Part shown: positions 26,571-35,652 of the stretch, piece by piece
Numbering within the stretch: the first letter of the stretch is position 1
How the letters are laid out: each line of letters opens with the position of its first letter
Source: WLJO01 sp945889085
GTDB lineage: Bacteria; Actinomycetota; Acidimicrobiia; Acidimicrobiales; Ilumatobacteraceae
DNA length: 64,000 bases
NCBI GenBank assembly: GCA_945889085.1
Contig: CAMDBM010000002.1
Span: forward strand, 29,318-93,317
Direction of reading: 5' to 3'
Notes under the pieces: model-generated
The model's input: the letters and a program-made list of their open reading frames with translations, nothing else
The model's database searches: none
What the model was told of the DNA's origin: nothing
Position numbers and translations under genes: made by a program

Positions 26571-28313
26571 TCAGCCTGCGTAGAGCGTTCGGACGACTTC
26601 GCCGATGGTGCTCACGTCGTTCTCCACCAGCGTGAGTGCCTCGTCCACGAGGGTCCGCATGCCCTGGGACACCGCAAGGCGACGCAGTTCCTCCTGCGTG
26701 GCCCAACCAACGATCAGCCGTCGCAGTTCGGGCGTGACGCGCAGCAGTTCGTACACGCCGATGCGGTCGCGGTAGCCGGTGCCGGCGCAGAAGGTGCAGC
26801 CCGCCCCGTGCCAGAACTGGCTCTTCGGGTTGCGGCCCTCACGGTTCCACACAGCGATCTCCTCGGGCCCGGGCTCGTAGGGCTCCTTGCAGGCGTCGCA
26901 GATACGACGGAGGAGACGCTGGCCGATGACGGCAACGACGGAGGACGCGATGAGGAACGACTCGATGCCCATGTCGAGCATGCGGTGGAGCGCCGCCACC
27001 GAGTCCGTGCCGTGGAGCGAGGAGAGCACGAGGTGGCCGGTGAGCGCAGACTGCACGGCGATGCGGGCGGTGTCTGCGTCGCGAACCTCTCCCACGAGGA
27101 TCACGTCCGGGTCCTGGCGCAGGATTGCCTTGAGGCCCTGCGCAAAGGTGAGCCCGGCCTGCTCGTTGGTCTGGATCTGGTTGATGCCGGGGAACACGTA
27201 CTCCACCGGGTCCTCGATCGTCATCACGTTCTTGCCGCCGTCGTTGATGGCACGCAGCGTGGCGTAGAGCGTCGTGGTCTTTCCGGCACCCGTGGGCCCG
27301 GCGCAGATGACCATGCCGAATGGCGCATGGATGAGCTTGGACCACTCCTCGTAGGTGGCGCCCGGCATGCCGAGTTGCCTCAACTCCAGCGCAGCGCGGC
27401 TCTTGTCGAGCAGTCGCATGACGACCTTCTCGCCGAACACGGTTGCCAGCGACGACACGCGGACGTCCATGTCCCTGCCGTCGACCGTCATCGAGAACTG
27501 CCCGTCCTGGGGCCTGCGACGTTCCACGATGTTCATGCCACCGAGGATCTTGTACCTGCTCACGAGGGCAGCGTGTGCCGACAGCGGGAGCGTGAAGGTA
27601 TCGACCATGTTGCCGTCGATGCGGAATCGGATGCGGATGTGGTCGTTCATCGGCTCGACGTGTACGTCCGATGCGCGGTCGCGCAGGCCCTGGGCGATGA
27701 TCCGGTTTGCGATCTGGACGACGGGGGCGTCTTCGTCGTCGCTCTGCTGCGATGCGGCGAGCAGGGCCTGGGTGGAGTCGCTGGCTTCGAAGGCTCTGCT
27801 GAGGGCGTCGATCTCGGCGTCGGCCCGGTACATCCGGTCGAGCGTGTTGGAGATGTCCTGCTCCATCGCCACCTTGAACACGACGGTCCCGGTGAACTTC
27901 GCGGCGACTGCTGCGCGCGCTGTCTGGCACGGGTCTGCGATCGCCACGTGGGCGCCGTTCGCGTCAGCCGTGAGTGGCAGGCACTTCAGCAGGCGACAGG
28001 TGCGCTCGTCGAGAAGCGAGACGGCGTCCTCGTTGGGAGTGGTCTGGCGCAGGTCCAGCATCTCGAGGCCGTGGAAGCCGGCCCAGACACTGACCATGTT
28101 GGAACGGTTGGCCCCGCGACGCTCGGTCTTGAAGAGCAGGGCGATCAACTCGGACTCCGACTGCGGTTCGGCACCCTTGGCGATGGCGAGGTCGGCCGGC
28201 GACACGGCCTCGGCGGCCACGAGAGCCTGAGCAAGTTCGTCAACCTGACCGTCGCGGGGACGAATTGCTTCGACCGCCGTCGCAGCCGTCTGTGAGCGCC
28301 CGCGAAATGCCAT
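26571..28313 (-). CDS. pilB: Type IV pilus assembly ATPase PilB
   Basis: Hexameric extension ATPase, 580 residues. An N-terminal MshEN/GspE-type domain (about 25-160) precedes the catalytic core with Walker A GPTGAGKTTT (339-348), the Asp box (IEDPVEY), Walker B (DPDVILVGEVRD) and the His box (GHLVLSSLHGTDS). Two CxxC pairs, C472/C475 and C506/C509, form the zinc site that marks PilB/GspE and is absent from PilT. It is the first gene of the minus-strand pilus operon pilB-pilC-minor pilins. No PilM/PilN/PilO alignment-complex genes are next to it in this window. Confidence 0.95.
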   Translation of the reverse strand: MAFRGRSQTAATAVEAIRPRDGQVDELAQALVAAEAVSPADLAIAKGAEPQSESELIALLFKTERRGANRSNMVSVWAGFHGLEMLDLRQTTPNEDAVSLLDERTCRLLKCLPLTADANGAHVAIADPCQTARAAVAAKFTGTVVFKVAMEQDISNTLDRMYRADAEIDALSRAFEASDSTQALLAASQQSDDEDAPVVQIANRIIAQGLRDRASDVHVEPMNDHIRIRFRIDGNMVDTFTLPLSAHAALVSRYKILGGMNIVERRRPQDGQFSMTVDGRDMDVRVSSLATVFGEKVVMRLLDKSRAALELRQLGMPGATYEEWSKLIHAPFGMVICAGPTGAGKTTTLYATLRAINDGGKNVMTIEDPVEYVFPGINQIQTNEQAGLTFAQGLKAILRQDPDVILVGEVRDADTARIAVQSALTGHLVLSSLHGTDSVAALHRMLDMGIESFLIASSVVAVIGQRLLRRICDACKEPYEPGPEEIAVWNREGRNPKSQFWHGAGCTFCAGTGYRDRIGVYELLRVTPELRRLIVGWATQEELRRLAVSQGMRTLVDEALTLVENDVSTIGEVVRTLYAG

Positions 28314-28398
28314 GACTGGTTCGCCCCTTTCTCAAGTCCCGACCAACTCTCACTCTGCCATGAGAACGTCGGAAATACAACGATAAGTATTGACGTAC

Positions 28399-29346
28399 CT
28401 ACTCTGGGTGGCTTTCCCGGCGAAGATTGTCGATAATCTGACGCAGCGTGTCAAGATCGCTGCGCATAGCGTAATCTGCGGGGTCAACTTCGGCGAGGAC
28501 ACGCTCGAATTCCTCGGCCCGCTCGAGTTGCAGATCGAGGTCCGTGCGCTGGTTCAGCACCAACTCGGCCGCCACCACCCGGTCATTCATCCCCATCACC
28601 GTGTCGGTCAGGGCGCTGAACTGCGAGGGGAGGGGCCCGAGCGGACCCATGGCGTTCGTGAGGGCCGCCACCTGGGACTCCAGCCCGGCAATCGTGGTCA
28701 ACCCGGCGCGCAGCGTGTCGGCGATCGTCTCCGCCTCCCGTTGGCCGGTGAGCACCTGTTCCCGCAGAGCTGCAGCGTCGGTGAGCTGCTGGTGAGCAAG
28801 TGCACCGGTGGCATCCGTGCGCAGGGCCAGTTTCTCCACGGCGTCACGGATCGCCCGAATCGTGGAACTCATACGTTCGACGATGTCGCCGAGCTCCACA
28901 CGGAATGTCTCGAACGCATCGACACGACCGGACAGCATGCGGGCACTTACCTCGAGCTGATCCACCCGGCCCTCGGACTGGGCGAGGCGTGTCGCCTGTT
29001 CCGAGGCAATCGCCCCGACAGCCGACTCGACTGCATCGACTCTCGCCCCAAAGGTCTCGTCCTGGCGCTTCTGCTGGCGTCGCACCACGTCGAGGACCCC
29101 GACCTGGCGGCGGTAGTCCTCCTTTGCCTGGGCCCTCACGGCCTCGAACTCGGCCCCGGTCGCCTCGTTCTGGGCGGTGATGAGCGCCGTGGTGGCGGCG
29201 ATGCGTAACTCCAGATCCTCCACCAGACGCTGGTGCAAGTCGCTCAGCCCGTCGATGCGGGCCTCGGCCGCCGACAGCCGGTCAGTGGCGTCTCTGGGCA
29301 CGCCACGGCGCAGCAGACGTTTGCGCTCGCGTCCCCCTCTTGCCAT
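28399..29346 (-). CDS. Coiled-coil protein of unknown function
   Basis: A 315-residue soluble protein, almost entirely predicted helical with long heptad-like stretches (for example AAEARIDGLSDLHQRL, SEGRVDQLEVSARMLSGRV). A basic N terminus (MARGGRERKRLLRRG) precedes the coiled coil. There are no cysteines, membrane segments or recognised enzymatic motifs. I do not recognise the family. It ends about 85 nt upstream of pilB on the same strand and could be a structural or polar-scaffold protein related to pili, but this is only position. ATG 29346 has a TACAGT -10 seven nucleotides upstream and is therefore probably leaderless. Confidence 0.75.
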   Translation of the reverse strand: MARGGRERKRLLRRGVPRDATDRLSAAEARIDGLSDLHQRLVEDLELRIAATTALITAQNEATGAEFEAVRAQAKEDYRRQVGVLDVVRRQQKRQDETFGARVDAVESAVGAIASEQATRLAQSEGRVDQLEVSARMLSGRVDAFETFRVELGDIVERMSSTIRAIRDAVEKLALRTDATGALAHQQLTDAAALREQVLTGQREAETIADTLRAGLTTIAGLESQVAALTNAMGPLGPLPSQFSALTDTVMGMNDRVVAAELVLNQRTDLDLQLERAEEFERVLAEVDPADYAMRSDLDTLRQIIDNLRRESHPE

Positions 29347-29353
29347 TGAACGA

Positions 29354-29359
29354 ACTGTA
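29354..29359 (-). promoter_or_regulatory. Leaderless -10 of the coiled-coil gene
   Basis: TACAGT, then seven nucleotides, then ATG 29346. Confidence 0.55.
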
Positions 29360-29409
29360 CTTCCGGGCCGCACGGGGACCGGGGACACCGGACGACCGGC
29401 TGTCGCAGG

Positions 29410-29817
29410 TCAGACGGCCGGCGAGGTGCGTGCACGCCGCACGCGGCCGGCGAGACAGGCCAGCGAGGTGAGGGCGCCCGCACCAGCGAGGATGGCTTCG
29501 CCCACGGCGACCGAGGGGCTGCGGCCAGCATCCACGATGGCGAAGGTGCCGAGGGCGGCCACCCCGAGGGCAGCGGCAATCGGCCAGCGACGCCAGTTCG
29601 CTGCTGCCGCACACGTGACGAGGAGCGGGGCGAGGAAGGCGAGCGGGGACTCCCACGAGGCGGTGGCTGCGTCGCTCAACCACCACGTCGGCTTTCCGAA
29701 GGAGTTTGCGGCATCGGCCAGTGTCAGCAGCGCCGGGATGATGAGGGCCCATCCGACGGCGAGCACCCAACGCCAGCCCTCGGTGAGCTGGCCGGGTCGG
29801 TAGTCGGTCTCACTCAT
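29410..29817 (-). CDS. Small integral membrane protein
   Basis: A 135-residue hypothetical protein with about four hydrophobic segments (roughly 17-36, 57-72, 80-97 and 104-122) and a basic C-terminal tail (RVRRARTS). No conserved motif is recognised. TAGCGT ten nucleotides before ATG 29817 is a plausible -10 giving a 3-nt leader. It is divergent from the GT2 gene at 29898 and 63 nt upstream of the coiled-coil gene. Confidence 0.7.
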   Translation of the reverse strand: MSETDYRPGQLTEGWRWVLAVGWALIIPALLTLADAANSFGKPTWWLSDAATASWESPLAFLAPLLVTCAAAANWRRWPIAAALGVAALGTFAIVDAGRSPSVAVGEAILAGAGALTSLACLAGRVRRARTSPAV

Positions 29818-29897
29818 GCTCTGTCGAACGCTAGCCAGCGCTGGCAGCCGATACGCGGCGGGAACGGCCGGTGCCGAACCGATACCCTTGCGCCCCG

Positions 29898-30656
29898 ATG
29901 CCTACCTCCACCGGCCCCTCGTTCGGCACGCTGTCGATCTTCTTCCCGATGTGGAACGAGGAGGCATACGTGCACCGTGCGATCAACGCTGCCACGACGG
30001 CCTGTGTGGAGCTCATGGCTGCCGGTGAGATCGACAACTACGAGCTCATCATCGTGGACGATGCCTCCACCGATGCAACACCCCGGCTCGCCGACGAACT
30101 CGCTGCCGCAAACCTCCATGTGAAGGTGGTCCATCACCCCGTCAACCGCAAGCTCGGCGGTGCCATGAAGACCGGCTTCGCGGCTGCGACCGGCGACCTC
30201 GTGCTGTACACCGATGCAGATCTGCCCTTCGACATGGCCGAGATCGGCAAGGCATGCCGCATCATGCGCCTCTACGAGTCCGACATCGTGAGCGCCTATC
30301 GGCACGACCGCACGGGCGAGGGAGCCGCGCGCGAGATCTACACGTTCTTCTACAACTTCCTCATCCGGAGGTTGTTCGGGGTTCGGATGCGGGACATCAA
30401 CTTTGCGTTCAAGCTGTGCCGGCGCAGCATCTTCGAGCACATCTCGCTGGTGAGCGAGGGCTCGTTCATCGACGCGGAACTCATCATCCGCGCCAAGAAA
30501 CTCGGTTTCGAGGTCACCCAGTTCGGCGTCGATTACTTCCCGCGTACCCGGGGTGTCTCCACGCTCAGTTCGCCGAAAGTGATCCTGAAGATCGTCCGCG
30601 AGATGTTTGCGCTCCGCAAGAAACTCCGAAATATTCAGCCGGTCGTCAAGCGCTGA
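29898..30656 (+). CDS. Glycosyltransferase family 2 (polyprenyl-P glycosyltransferase-like)
   Basis: A 252-residue GT-A fold glycosyltransferase of the dolichyl-phosphate mannose synthase type, which moves a sugar from a nucleotide donor to a lipid or envelope acceptor. SIFFPMWNEE opens the nucleotide-binding fold, LIIVDDASTD holds the conserved acidic pair, and YTDADLPFD is the metal-binding DxD region. The C-terminal segment (SEGSFIDAELIIRAKKLGF) is typical of DPM-like enzymes. There are no membrane segments, so it is peripheral. The start is ATG 29898; TACCCT lies nine nucleotides upstream. The acceptor is unknown. Confidence 0.88.
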   Translation: MPTSTGPSFGTLSIFFPMWNEEAYVHRAINAATTACVELMAAGEIDNYELIIVDDASTDATPRLADELAAANLHVKVVHHPVNRKLGGAMKTGFAAATGDLVLYTDADLPFDMAEIGKACRIMRLYESDIVSAYRHDRTGEGAAREIYTFFYNFLIRRLFGVRMRDINFAFKLCRRSIFEHISLVSEGSFIDAELIIRAKKLGFEVTQFGVDYFPRTRGVSTLSSPKVILKIVREMFALRKKLRNIQPVVKR

Positions 30657-30768
30657 GACGACTGTCACCCGATGCCCCCCGCTCCGGGGGGGCCGCTAGC
30701 CTTTCACGCGATCCGGGGAGCACTCAGGCGTTCCGGTGCACAGGACGGCCATGGGAGGTGTCGAGCGA

Positions 30769-31854
30769 ATGGAACCACGGTCCCTGAAGCGCTGGACGCC
30801 GGCACTCATTGCCGCAATCGTCCTCGGGGTAGTCGGCATCGGTGCTGCTGTCGGTAGCGGGAACTCGGCCAAGTCCGATGGCTCCGAGAGCACCGACCCG
30901 TCCCTTCTCCCGGTCACCGAGGAGCCCTCCGATGTCATCGACTCCGGTGTCGTCGACTCGCTCCCCGTTGTTGCTACCGCACCGGTGGTTACCGCCAAGC
31001 CAAAGACACATCTCAAGCGCACCATGAAGAAGGGGTCCAAGGGAACCGCCGTCAAGCGTCTCCAGCAGCGACTCATTGATCTGGGCTACGACCCGGGCGA
31101 CGTGGACGGCAGTTTCAACTCCAAGACCCGCGCCGCCGTCTGGGCGTTCGAGAAACTGGTGATGCGCGTGCCCCCTTCGAAGGTGAGGGGACAGGTCAAC
31201 GACGAGATGTGGCTGCGGATGCAGGACAACCTTGTGGTGAAACCCAAGCGACCGAAGGGCTCTACGGTTCACCTCGAGGTGTACCTGCCGGAGCAGGTTG
31301 CGGTACTTTTCGAGAAGAACAAGGTTCGGCTCATCACCCACATCTCCTCGGGAACCGGGAAGTGGTGGGAGGAGCCCGTCACGATTGACCCGGGCGAGGA
31401 CGGCAACCTGAGCGGCAACAAGCCGCTCGCTGCGATCGTCCGTGGCATCTCAATCACGCCGGGCGGTACGTACCGCTTCTACCGACGTTACGTGGACCAA
31501 AGCACCGGGGGATGGCGAGAAGGCCGCCTCGGCCGGATGTACCAGCCGGTGTACTTCAACAAGGGACTCGCGGTACACGGCGCGAACGAGGTGCCGTCGT
31601 ACCCGGCGTCCCACGGTTGTGTGCGCATCCCCATGCACATTGCCGAGTACTTCCCGGACCTCGTGAAGAACGGTGACCAGGTGTTCGTGTGGGACGGCAA
31701 GAAGCAGCCCGAGTACTACGGGGCCCAGCCCCCGAAGGCGGACTCGATCAGCAGGGCGCCCACCACCACGGTAGCGACCACCAGCACGACGGTGAAGAAG
31801 ACCACGACGACGACGACGTCGACGACAACGACTACGACTACGACGTCTGCCTGA
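30769..31854 (+). CDS. L,D-transpeptidase with peptidoglycan-binding domain
   Basis: A 361-residue membrane-anchored cell-wall enzyme that makes or edits 3-3 peptidoglycan cross-links. A signal anchor (about 10-29) and Ser/Asp/Thr linker lead to a PG_binding_1 domain (about 88-150, GSKGTAVKRLQQRLIDLGYDPG) and a YkuD catalytic domain with H270 and the SHGCVRIP motif (C285). The last ~30 residues are a Thr-rich tail encoded by ACC/ACG/ACT repeats (31768-31851). GGGAGG ten nucleotides before ATG 30769 supports this start; two upstream in-frame starts exist. The 3' end overlaps the convergent ppx/gppA gene by 17 nt. Confidence 0.9.
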   Translation: MEPRSLKRWTPALIAAIVLGVVGIGAAVGSGNSAKSDGSESTDPSLLPVTEEPSDVIDSGVVDSLPVVATAPVVTAKPKTHLKRTMKKGSKGTAVKRLQQRLIDLGYDPGDVDGSFNSKTRAAVWAFEKLVMRVPPSKVRGQVNDEMWLRMQDNLVVKPKRPKGSTVHLEVYLPEQVAVLFEKNKVRLITHISSGTGKWWEEPVTIDPGEDGNLSGNKPLAAIVRGISITPGGTYRFYRRYVDQSTGGWREGRLGRMYQPVYFNKGLAVHGANEVPSYPASHGCVRIPMHIAEYFPDLVKNGDQVFVWDGKKQPEYYGAQPPKADSISRAPTTTVATTSTTVKKTTTTTTSTTTTTTTTSA

Positions 31855-33385
31855 ACGACACCTCGAGCCCGGTGACCTCCTCGAGCAGCGAAGAGCGTTC
31901 GCCAGCCGAGTAGAACTCGAGGTCGAGGTCGGTGTCAGGTCGCCGGCCCCTCACCTCGATGACCAGTTGGTGGCCATCTTGCAAGGCCCGCACGGACTTT
32001 GCGCGCTGGTCGTGACTCCGGTCGAGCCCGATCGCCACGCGCAACAGCGCCGCCAAGACGCGCACTGCCAGCTGGGACTCGGCATCGAGCCGCCCGAACT
32101 CGGCGTGTGACGGTTTCGGCGCAGACTTCCGGTGGTACCGGGCGATCAGCGCGACGATCTCGATCTCGTGGTCGGTGAACCCGGTCAGGTCATCGGTGTT
32201 CCGGATCACGTAGTACGAGTGAAGGTGATGCTTGGTGTGGGAGATCACGAGCCCGACGTTCGCCAGCAGGGCCGCTGCCTCGAGGTAGTCCCTGTGGGAC
32301 CGGTCCAGATGATGGATCTCGGCGGTGGAGTCGAACAGCTGCAGGGCAAGGCGTGCGACGTGATCGGAGTGGGTGCGGTCGTCGTCGCAGCGGTCCGCGA
32401 GGTGCCGGACGCTCTGGCGTGACACCTCCCGGAGGTGGTGGAGCGAGCCCCCCTGGTGCCGCTCGTACGTATCGAGCAGCACGCCTTCACGCAGCGCGTA
32501 CTCGGAGAACATGAGCTCGTCGATCCCGAAGGCCTCGCAGACACTCTCGAGGATGAGCGTGCCGGCCACGATGATGTCTGCCCGATCGCTCTCCACACCG
32601 GGAACTGCTGCACGTGCCTTGGCCGTCGGTGCGGCAAGGAGGCGCTCGAGCACCGCTGCAACGTCGCCACGGGTGAACGTGAGGCAGTTGTACGTTCGCA
32701 GTTCGGCGCCGCCCGCGAGTGCGTGAGCGGCCCGGGCCACAGCCTCGGCGGTTCCCGACGAGGCAACGGCTACCTCGAAGCCGATCCGTCGGGCGCGTCC
32801 CTCGAACGTCGCCAGTGTGGAGCGGATGAAGGCCCGACAGTGGCGGACCGCCTCCGGGGTGACCAGACCCTCCGGGAAGAAACGGTCCGTGAGGCGAACC
32901 GCACCGAGCTTGAAGCTCCGGGCATCGAGCGTCGTGCCACGCTCGCCGAGCAGGATCTCGGTGCTCCCGCCGCCGATGTCGACGAGGATAAGTCTCCTGT
33001 CGAAGACGGGCACGGCCTGCAGCACCCCGAGGTGGATGAGGCGTGCCTCCTCCAGACCGGAGATCACCTCGACGGTCACCCCGACCTCTGCTGCCGCCCT
33101 GATGAAGTCGTCCGCGTTGGCTGCCTCTCGCACGGCCGAGGTGGCAACGGCGCGAAGCGGAGCGTTCTTGCTCCGGGCGAGTTGGGCCATCCGCGCAAGC
33201 GCCGCAACGCCCCGCTCGATGGCGTCGGGCTCGAGCTGTTTCATGTCTCCGCCACCGTGGCCGAGGCGTACCGTCACCTTCTCGCGCTCAATCACGTCGA
33301 AACGCGCACCCTGTTTGATCTTCGCGATCACTAGGTGGAAGCTGTTGGTGCCCACGTCGATTGCTGCGAGTACCGGATCCGTCAC
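31838..33385 (-). CDS. Ppx/GppA phosphatase family protein
   Basis: A 515-residue exopolyphosphatase / pppGpp phosphohydrolase of the ASKHA fold. The two ATPase-like halves are visible: AAIDVGTNSFHLVI at the N terminus and LILVDIGGGSTEILLG near residue 135. A C-terminal HD-type helical domain (about 315-515, with SVRHLADRCDDDRTHSDHV and YHRKSAPK) is present, as in long Ppx proteins. Polyphosphate and pppGpp activities cannot be separated from sequence. GTG 33385 is the start; GATGAT six nucleotides upstream is a possible -10. It converges on the L,D-transpeptidase gene. Confidence 0.9.
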   Translation of the reverse strand: MTDPVLAAIDVGTNSFHLVIAKIKQGARFDVIEREKVTVRLGHGGGDMKQLEPDAIERGVAALARMAQLARSKNAPLRAVATSAVREAANADDFIRAAAEVGVTVEVISGLEEARLIHLGVLQAVPVFDRRLILVDIGGGSTEILLGERGTTLDARSFKLGAVRLTDRFFPEGLVTPEAVRHCRAFIRSTLATFEGRARRIGFEVAVASSGTAEAVARAAHALAGGAELRTYNCLTFTRGDVAAVLERLLAAPTAKARAAVPGVESDRADIIVAGTLILESVCEAFGIDELMFSEYALREGVLLDTYERHQGGSLHHLREVSRQSVRHLADRCDDDRTHSDHVARLALQLFDSTAEIHHLDRSHRDYLEAAALLANVGLVISHTKHHLHSYYVIRNTDDLTGFTDHEIEIVALIARYHRKSAPKPSHAEFGRLDAESQLAVRVLAALLRVAIGLDRSHDQRAKSVRALQDGHQLVIEVRGRRPDTDLDLEFYSAGERSSLLEEVTGLEVSFRQTS

Positions 33386-33418
33386 CGAACCATCATCGCA
33401 GCCGGTGCGGACGAAGCC

Positions 33419-34708
33419 TCAGGCCCTCCGGGACAAACGCTGTGCCTCGGCGAAACTGATGTCCTTGTCCACCCTGGGCTCGGCGGGCAGTTGCAGCACC
33501 CGTTCCCCAACGATGTTGCGCTGGACCTCGTCGGACCCGCCGGCGATCCGGTACCCCGGGGCGCCGAGCAGGTGCTCACCCCAGGCATAGGTGCCCCACT
33601 CGCCGCTGTCGGCGACAAGACGGGCGCCGAGGATCAGCGAGACGACGTCACTGACCCGCCGCATGTTCGCGGTCCACATCAGCTTGGACAGCGAACCTTC
33701 GGGCCCGGGGGTCTGGCCCGCCTTCAGCGAGGCTGCGGCCCGGCGGTTGGTGAATTGGGCCATTTTTTCGTGTGCGTAGAGGTCGGCGAGCATCTGGCGG
33801 ATGACGGGGTCGCCGGTCATCTCGAAGTGGCGTGCTGTGGCCAGCACGCGTTTCAGGCTGCCGCCCACCGGGGTCCCGCCACCGGAGTGGTCGCGTTCGA
33901 AGCCGAGGCAGGTGAGAGCAACCCTCCAGCCGTCGCCCTCGCCGCCGAGACGATGGTCAGCATCCTTCAGGCGCACGTCGGAGAGGAACACCTCGTTGAA
34001 GGAGGCGCCACCGCTCATCTGGCGGATCGGGCGGATCTCCACACCGGGGGCGTCGAGGGGCACCATGAACGCCGTGAGCCCACGGTGCTTGGGCACGTCG
34101 AAGTCTGTGCGCGTGATGGCGAGGCCCCACTGGGAGAAGCGTGCACCGGAGGTCCACACCTTCTGGCCGTTGAGCACCCACTCGTCGCCGTCCTTGACTG
34201 CCTTCGTGACGACCGACGCGAGGTCTGACCCTGCGGCGGGCTCGCTGAACAACTGGCAGCCGTACTCGTCCTGGCGCATGATCGGCTTGACCCAGCGCTG
34301 CTTCTGCTCCGCTGTGCCGTAGGCGGCGACGGTGGGGGCGATGAGCCCCATCGAGGTGGGCGGAAGCTCGCCAGCGTCGGGGATCACGAACCGGGACTCC
34401 TCGGAGTTCCAGATGCGCACATACGACATGGGCAGGCCGCGACCGCCGAGCTCCACCGGCCAGCTGAGCATCCCGTAGCCGGCATCGAACTTCTTGCGCT
34501 GCCAGTCCTGGGCGAGCGCGAGCATCGAGGCCTCTTCGGTCTCGGTGCGGTTGTGGAACACGGCGACGTTGTCTGAGCCGGTACCCCAGTCGGGGTCGGT
34601 GTCGGTGCCGGGGTCGGTGGAAACGGTCTGGCGAAGCTCGCCGTGTTGCTCGAGCCACGCCCTCGCCTCGCTGCGGAAGGTATCGGGATCGGGATGGATG
34701 GCGGACAT
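33419..34708 (-). CDS. Acyl-CoA dehydrogenase family protein
   Basis: A 429-residue FAD-dependent acyl-CoA dehydrogenase that introduces an alpha,beta double bond into an acyl-CoA. The central FAD-binding segment (QLFSEPAAGSDLASVVTKA at ~174-192 and EWVLNGQKVWTSGA) and C-terminal helical domain ending GGSDEVQRNIVGERVLQLP are diagnostic. Residues ~29-45 contain a Thr/Asp-rich stretch. It is close to the steroid/branched-chain ACAD group by eye only. TAGTTT six nucleotides before ATG 34708 indicates a leaderless transcript. It is divergent from the crotonase pair at 34811, and the three probably work on related acyl-CoAs. Confidence 0.9.
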   Translation of the reverse strand: MSAIHPDPDTFRSEARAWLEQHGELRQTVSTDPGTDTDPDWGTGSDNVAVFHNRTETEEASMLALAQDWQRKKFDAGYGMLSWPVELGGRGLPMSYVRIWNSEESRFVIPDAGELPPTSMGLIAPTVAAYGTAEQKQRWVKPIMRQDEYGCQLFSEPAAGSDLASVVTKAVKDGDEWVLNGQKVWTSGARFSQWGLAITRTDFDVPKHRGLTAFMVPLDAPGVEIRPIRQMSGGASFNEVFLSDVRLKDADHRLGGEGDGWRVALTCLGFERDHSGGGTPVGGSLKRVLATARHFEMTGDPVIRQMLADLYAHEKMAQFTNRRAAASLKAGQTPGPEGSLSKLMWTANMRRVSDVVSLILGARLVADSGEWGTYAWGEHLLGAPGYRIAGGSDEVQRNIVGERVLQLPAEPRVDKDISFAEAQRLSRRA

Positions 34709-34714
34709 GGCGTA

Positions 34715-34720
34715 AAACTA
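34715..34720 (-). promoter_or_regulatory. Leaderless -10 of the acyl-CoA dehydrogenase gene
   Basis: TAGTTT, then six nucleotides, then ATG 34708. Confidence 0.55.
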
Positions 34721-34798
34721 CTTCGGGGGCACGGCCTTGCGTCGGGTGTGTTTGCGGCGCCACCCGCTCCCGTTCGGGTGCGGCCGTCGCCGACTGAC

Positions 34799-34804
34799 TA
34801 AGGT
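34799..34804 (+). promoter_or_regulatory. Leaderless -10 of the enoyl-CoA hydratase operon
   Basis: TAAGGT, then six nucleotides, then ATG 34811. Confidence 0.55.
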
Positions 34805-34810
34805 CCGCGC

Positions 34811-35650
34811 ATGGCCGAAGCCGCAGACCCCACCGTTCTCGTCGACGATCCCGCCCCCGGCGTCCGCCGGCTCACGCTGAACCGGCCCACGAAGCGCAAT
34901 GCGCTGTCGCACCGGCTCCGCAGCGAATTGTTCGCGGCCCTCCGGGCAGGCGACGCCGATCCAGACGTACGGGTATTCGTCATCCGCGGCGCCGGACCCT
35001 GCTTCTCTGCCGGGTATGACCTCGCTCAGGACCCGGCGGAGCAGCACCCCTGGCCGCTCTCACCGGCCGACGGGGCGTGGGCCCGTCACGTGCTCCAGGG
35101 CTGGTTCGAGATGATGGATCTCTCCAAGCCGATCATCGCCCAGGTGCACGGCTTCTGCCTCGCCGGCGGGACCGAACTCGCCACGGCGTGTGATCTCGTG
35201 TACGTCGCAGAGGATGCCCGGATCGGCTACCCGCCGGTGCGGTCGATGTCGTCGCCCGACATGGCGTGGCACGTGTGGCTAATGGGAATGCGCCGGGCGA
35301 TGGAGGCCATGCTGACGGGTGACTCGATGACCGGAACCGACGCGGTCGAGGCGGGCTTCGCCAACCGGGCCTTCCCGGCGGACCGGCTCGACGCCGAGGT
35401 GCTCGACATCGCCGTCCGTGTCGCGAAGGTGGAACCGGACCTGCAGGCGATCAACAAGCGCGTCGTCCACCGGGCGATGGAGGCCATGGGCATGCGCGAC
35501 GGCATGCGTGCAACCGCCGATCTCAATGCGCTCGGGTTCCACCAGCGCTCGAGCAAGGAATACTTCGAGCACCTGCGCCGTGGGGTTACCCAGGCGCTCG
35601 ACAAGCGTGACAGCCAGTTCGGGGACTACCGGACGGCGGAGAAGGAGTAG
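34811..35650 (+). CDS. Enoyl-CoA hydratase/isomerase family protein (1)
   Basis: A 279-residue crotonase-superfamily enzyme acting on acyl-CoA thioesters. LTLNRPTKRNALSHRLRSEL and CFSAGYDLAQD give the CoA-binding and first oxyanion-hole segments, and the second is HGFCLAGGTELATACDLVYV. The positions of the two catalytic glutamates of true enoyl-CoA hydratase are not conserved in an obvious way, so it may be an isomerase, hydrolase or other member. The stop is 2 nt before the ATG of a second crotonase, forming a two-gene operon. The two proteins are the same length but only distantly alike. Confidence 0.88.
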   Translation: MAEAADPTVLVDDPAPGVRRLTLNRPTKRNALSHRLRSELFAALRAGDADPDVRVFVIRGAGPCFSAGYDLAQDPAEQHPWPLSPADGAWARHVLQGWFEMMDLSKPIIAQVHGFCLAGGTELATACDLVYVAEDARIGYPPVRSMSSPDMAWHVWLMGMRRAMEAMLTGDSMTGTDAVEAGFANRAFPADRLDAEVLDIAVRVAKVEPDLQAINKRVVHRAMEAMGMRDGMRATADLNALGFHQRSSKEYFEHLRRGVTQALDKRDSQFGDYRTAEKE

Positions 35651-35652
35651 CA

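Noticed and set aside
31768..31851. Simple ACN triplet repeat as a regulatory or mobile-element feature
   Set aside because: It is the coding sequence of the Thr-rich tail of the L,D-transpeptidase and continues its frame.
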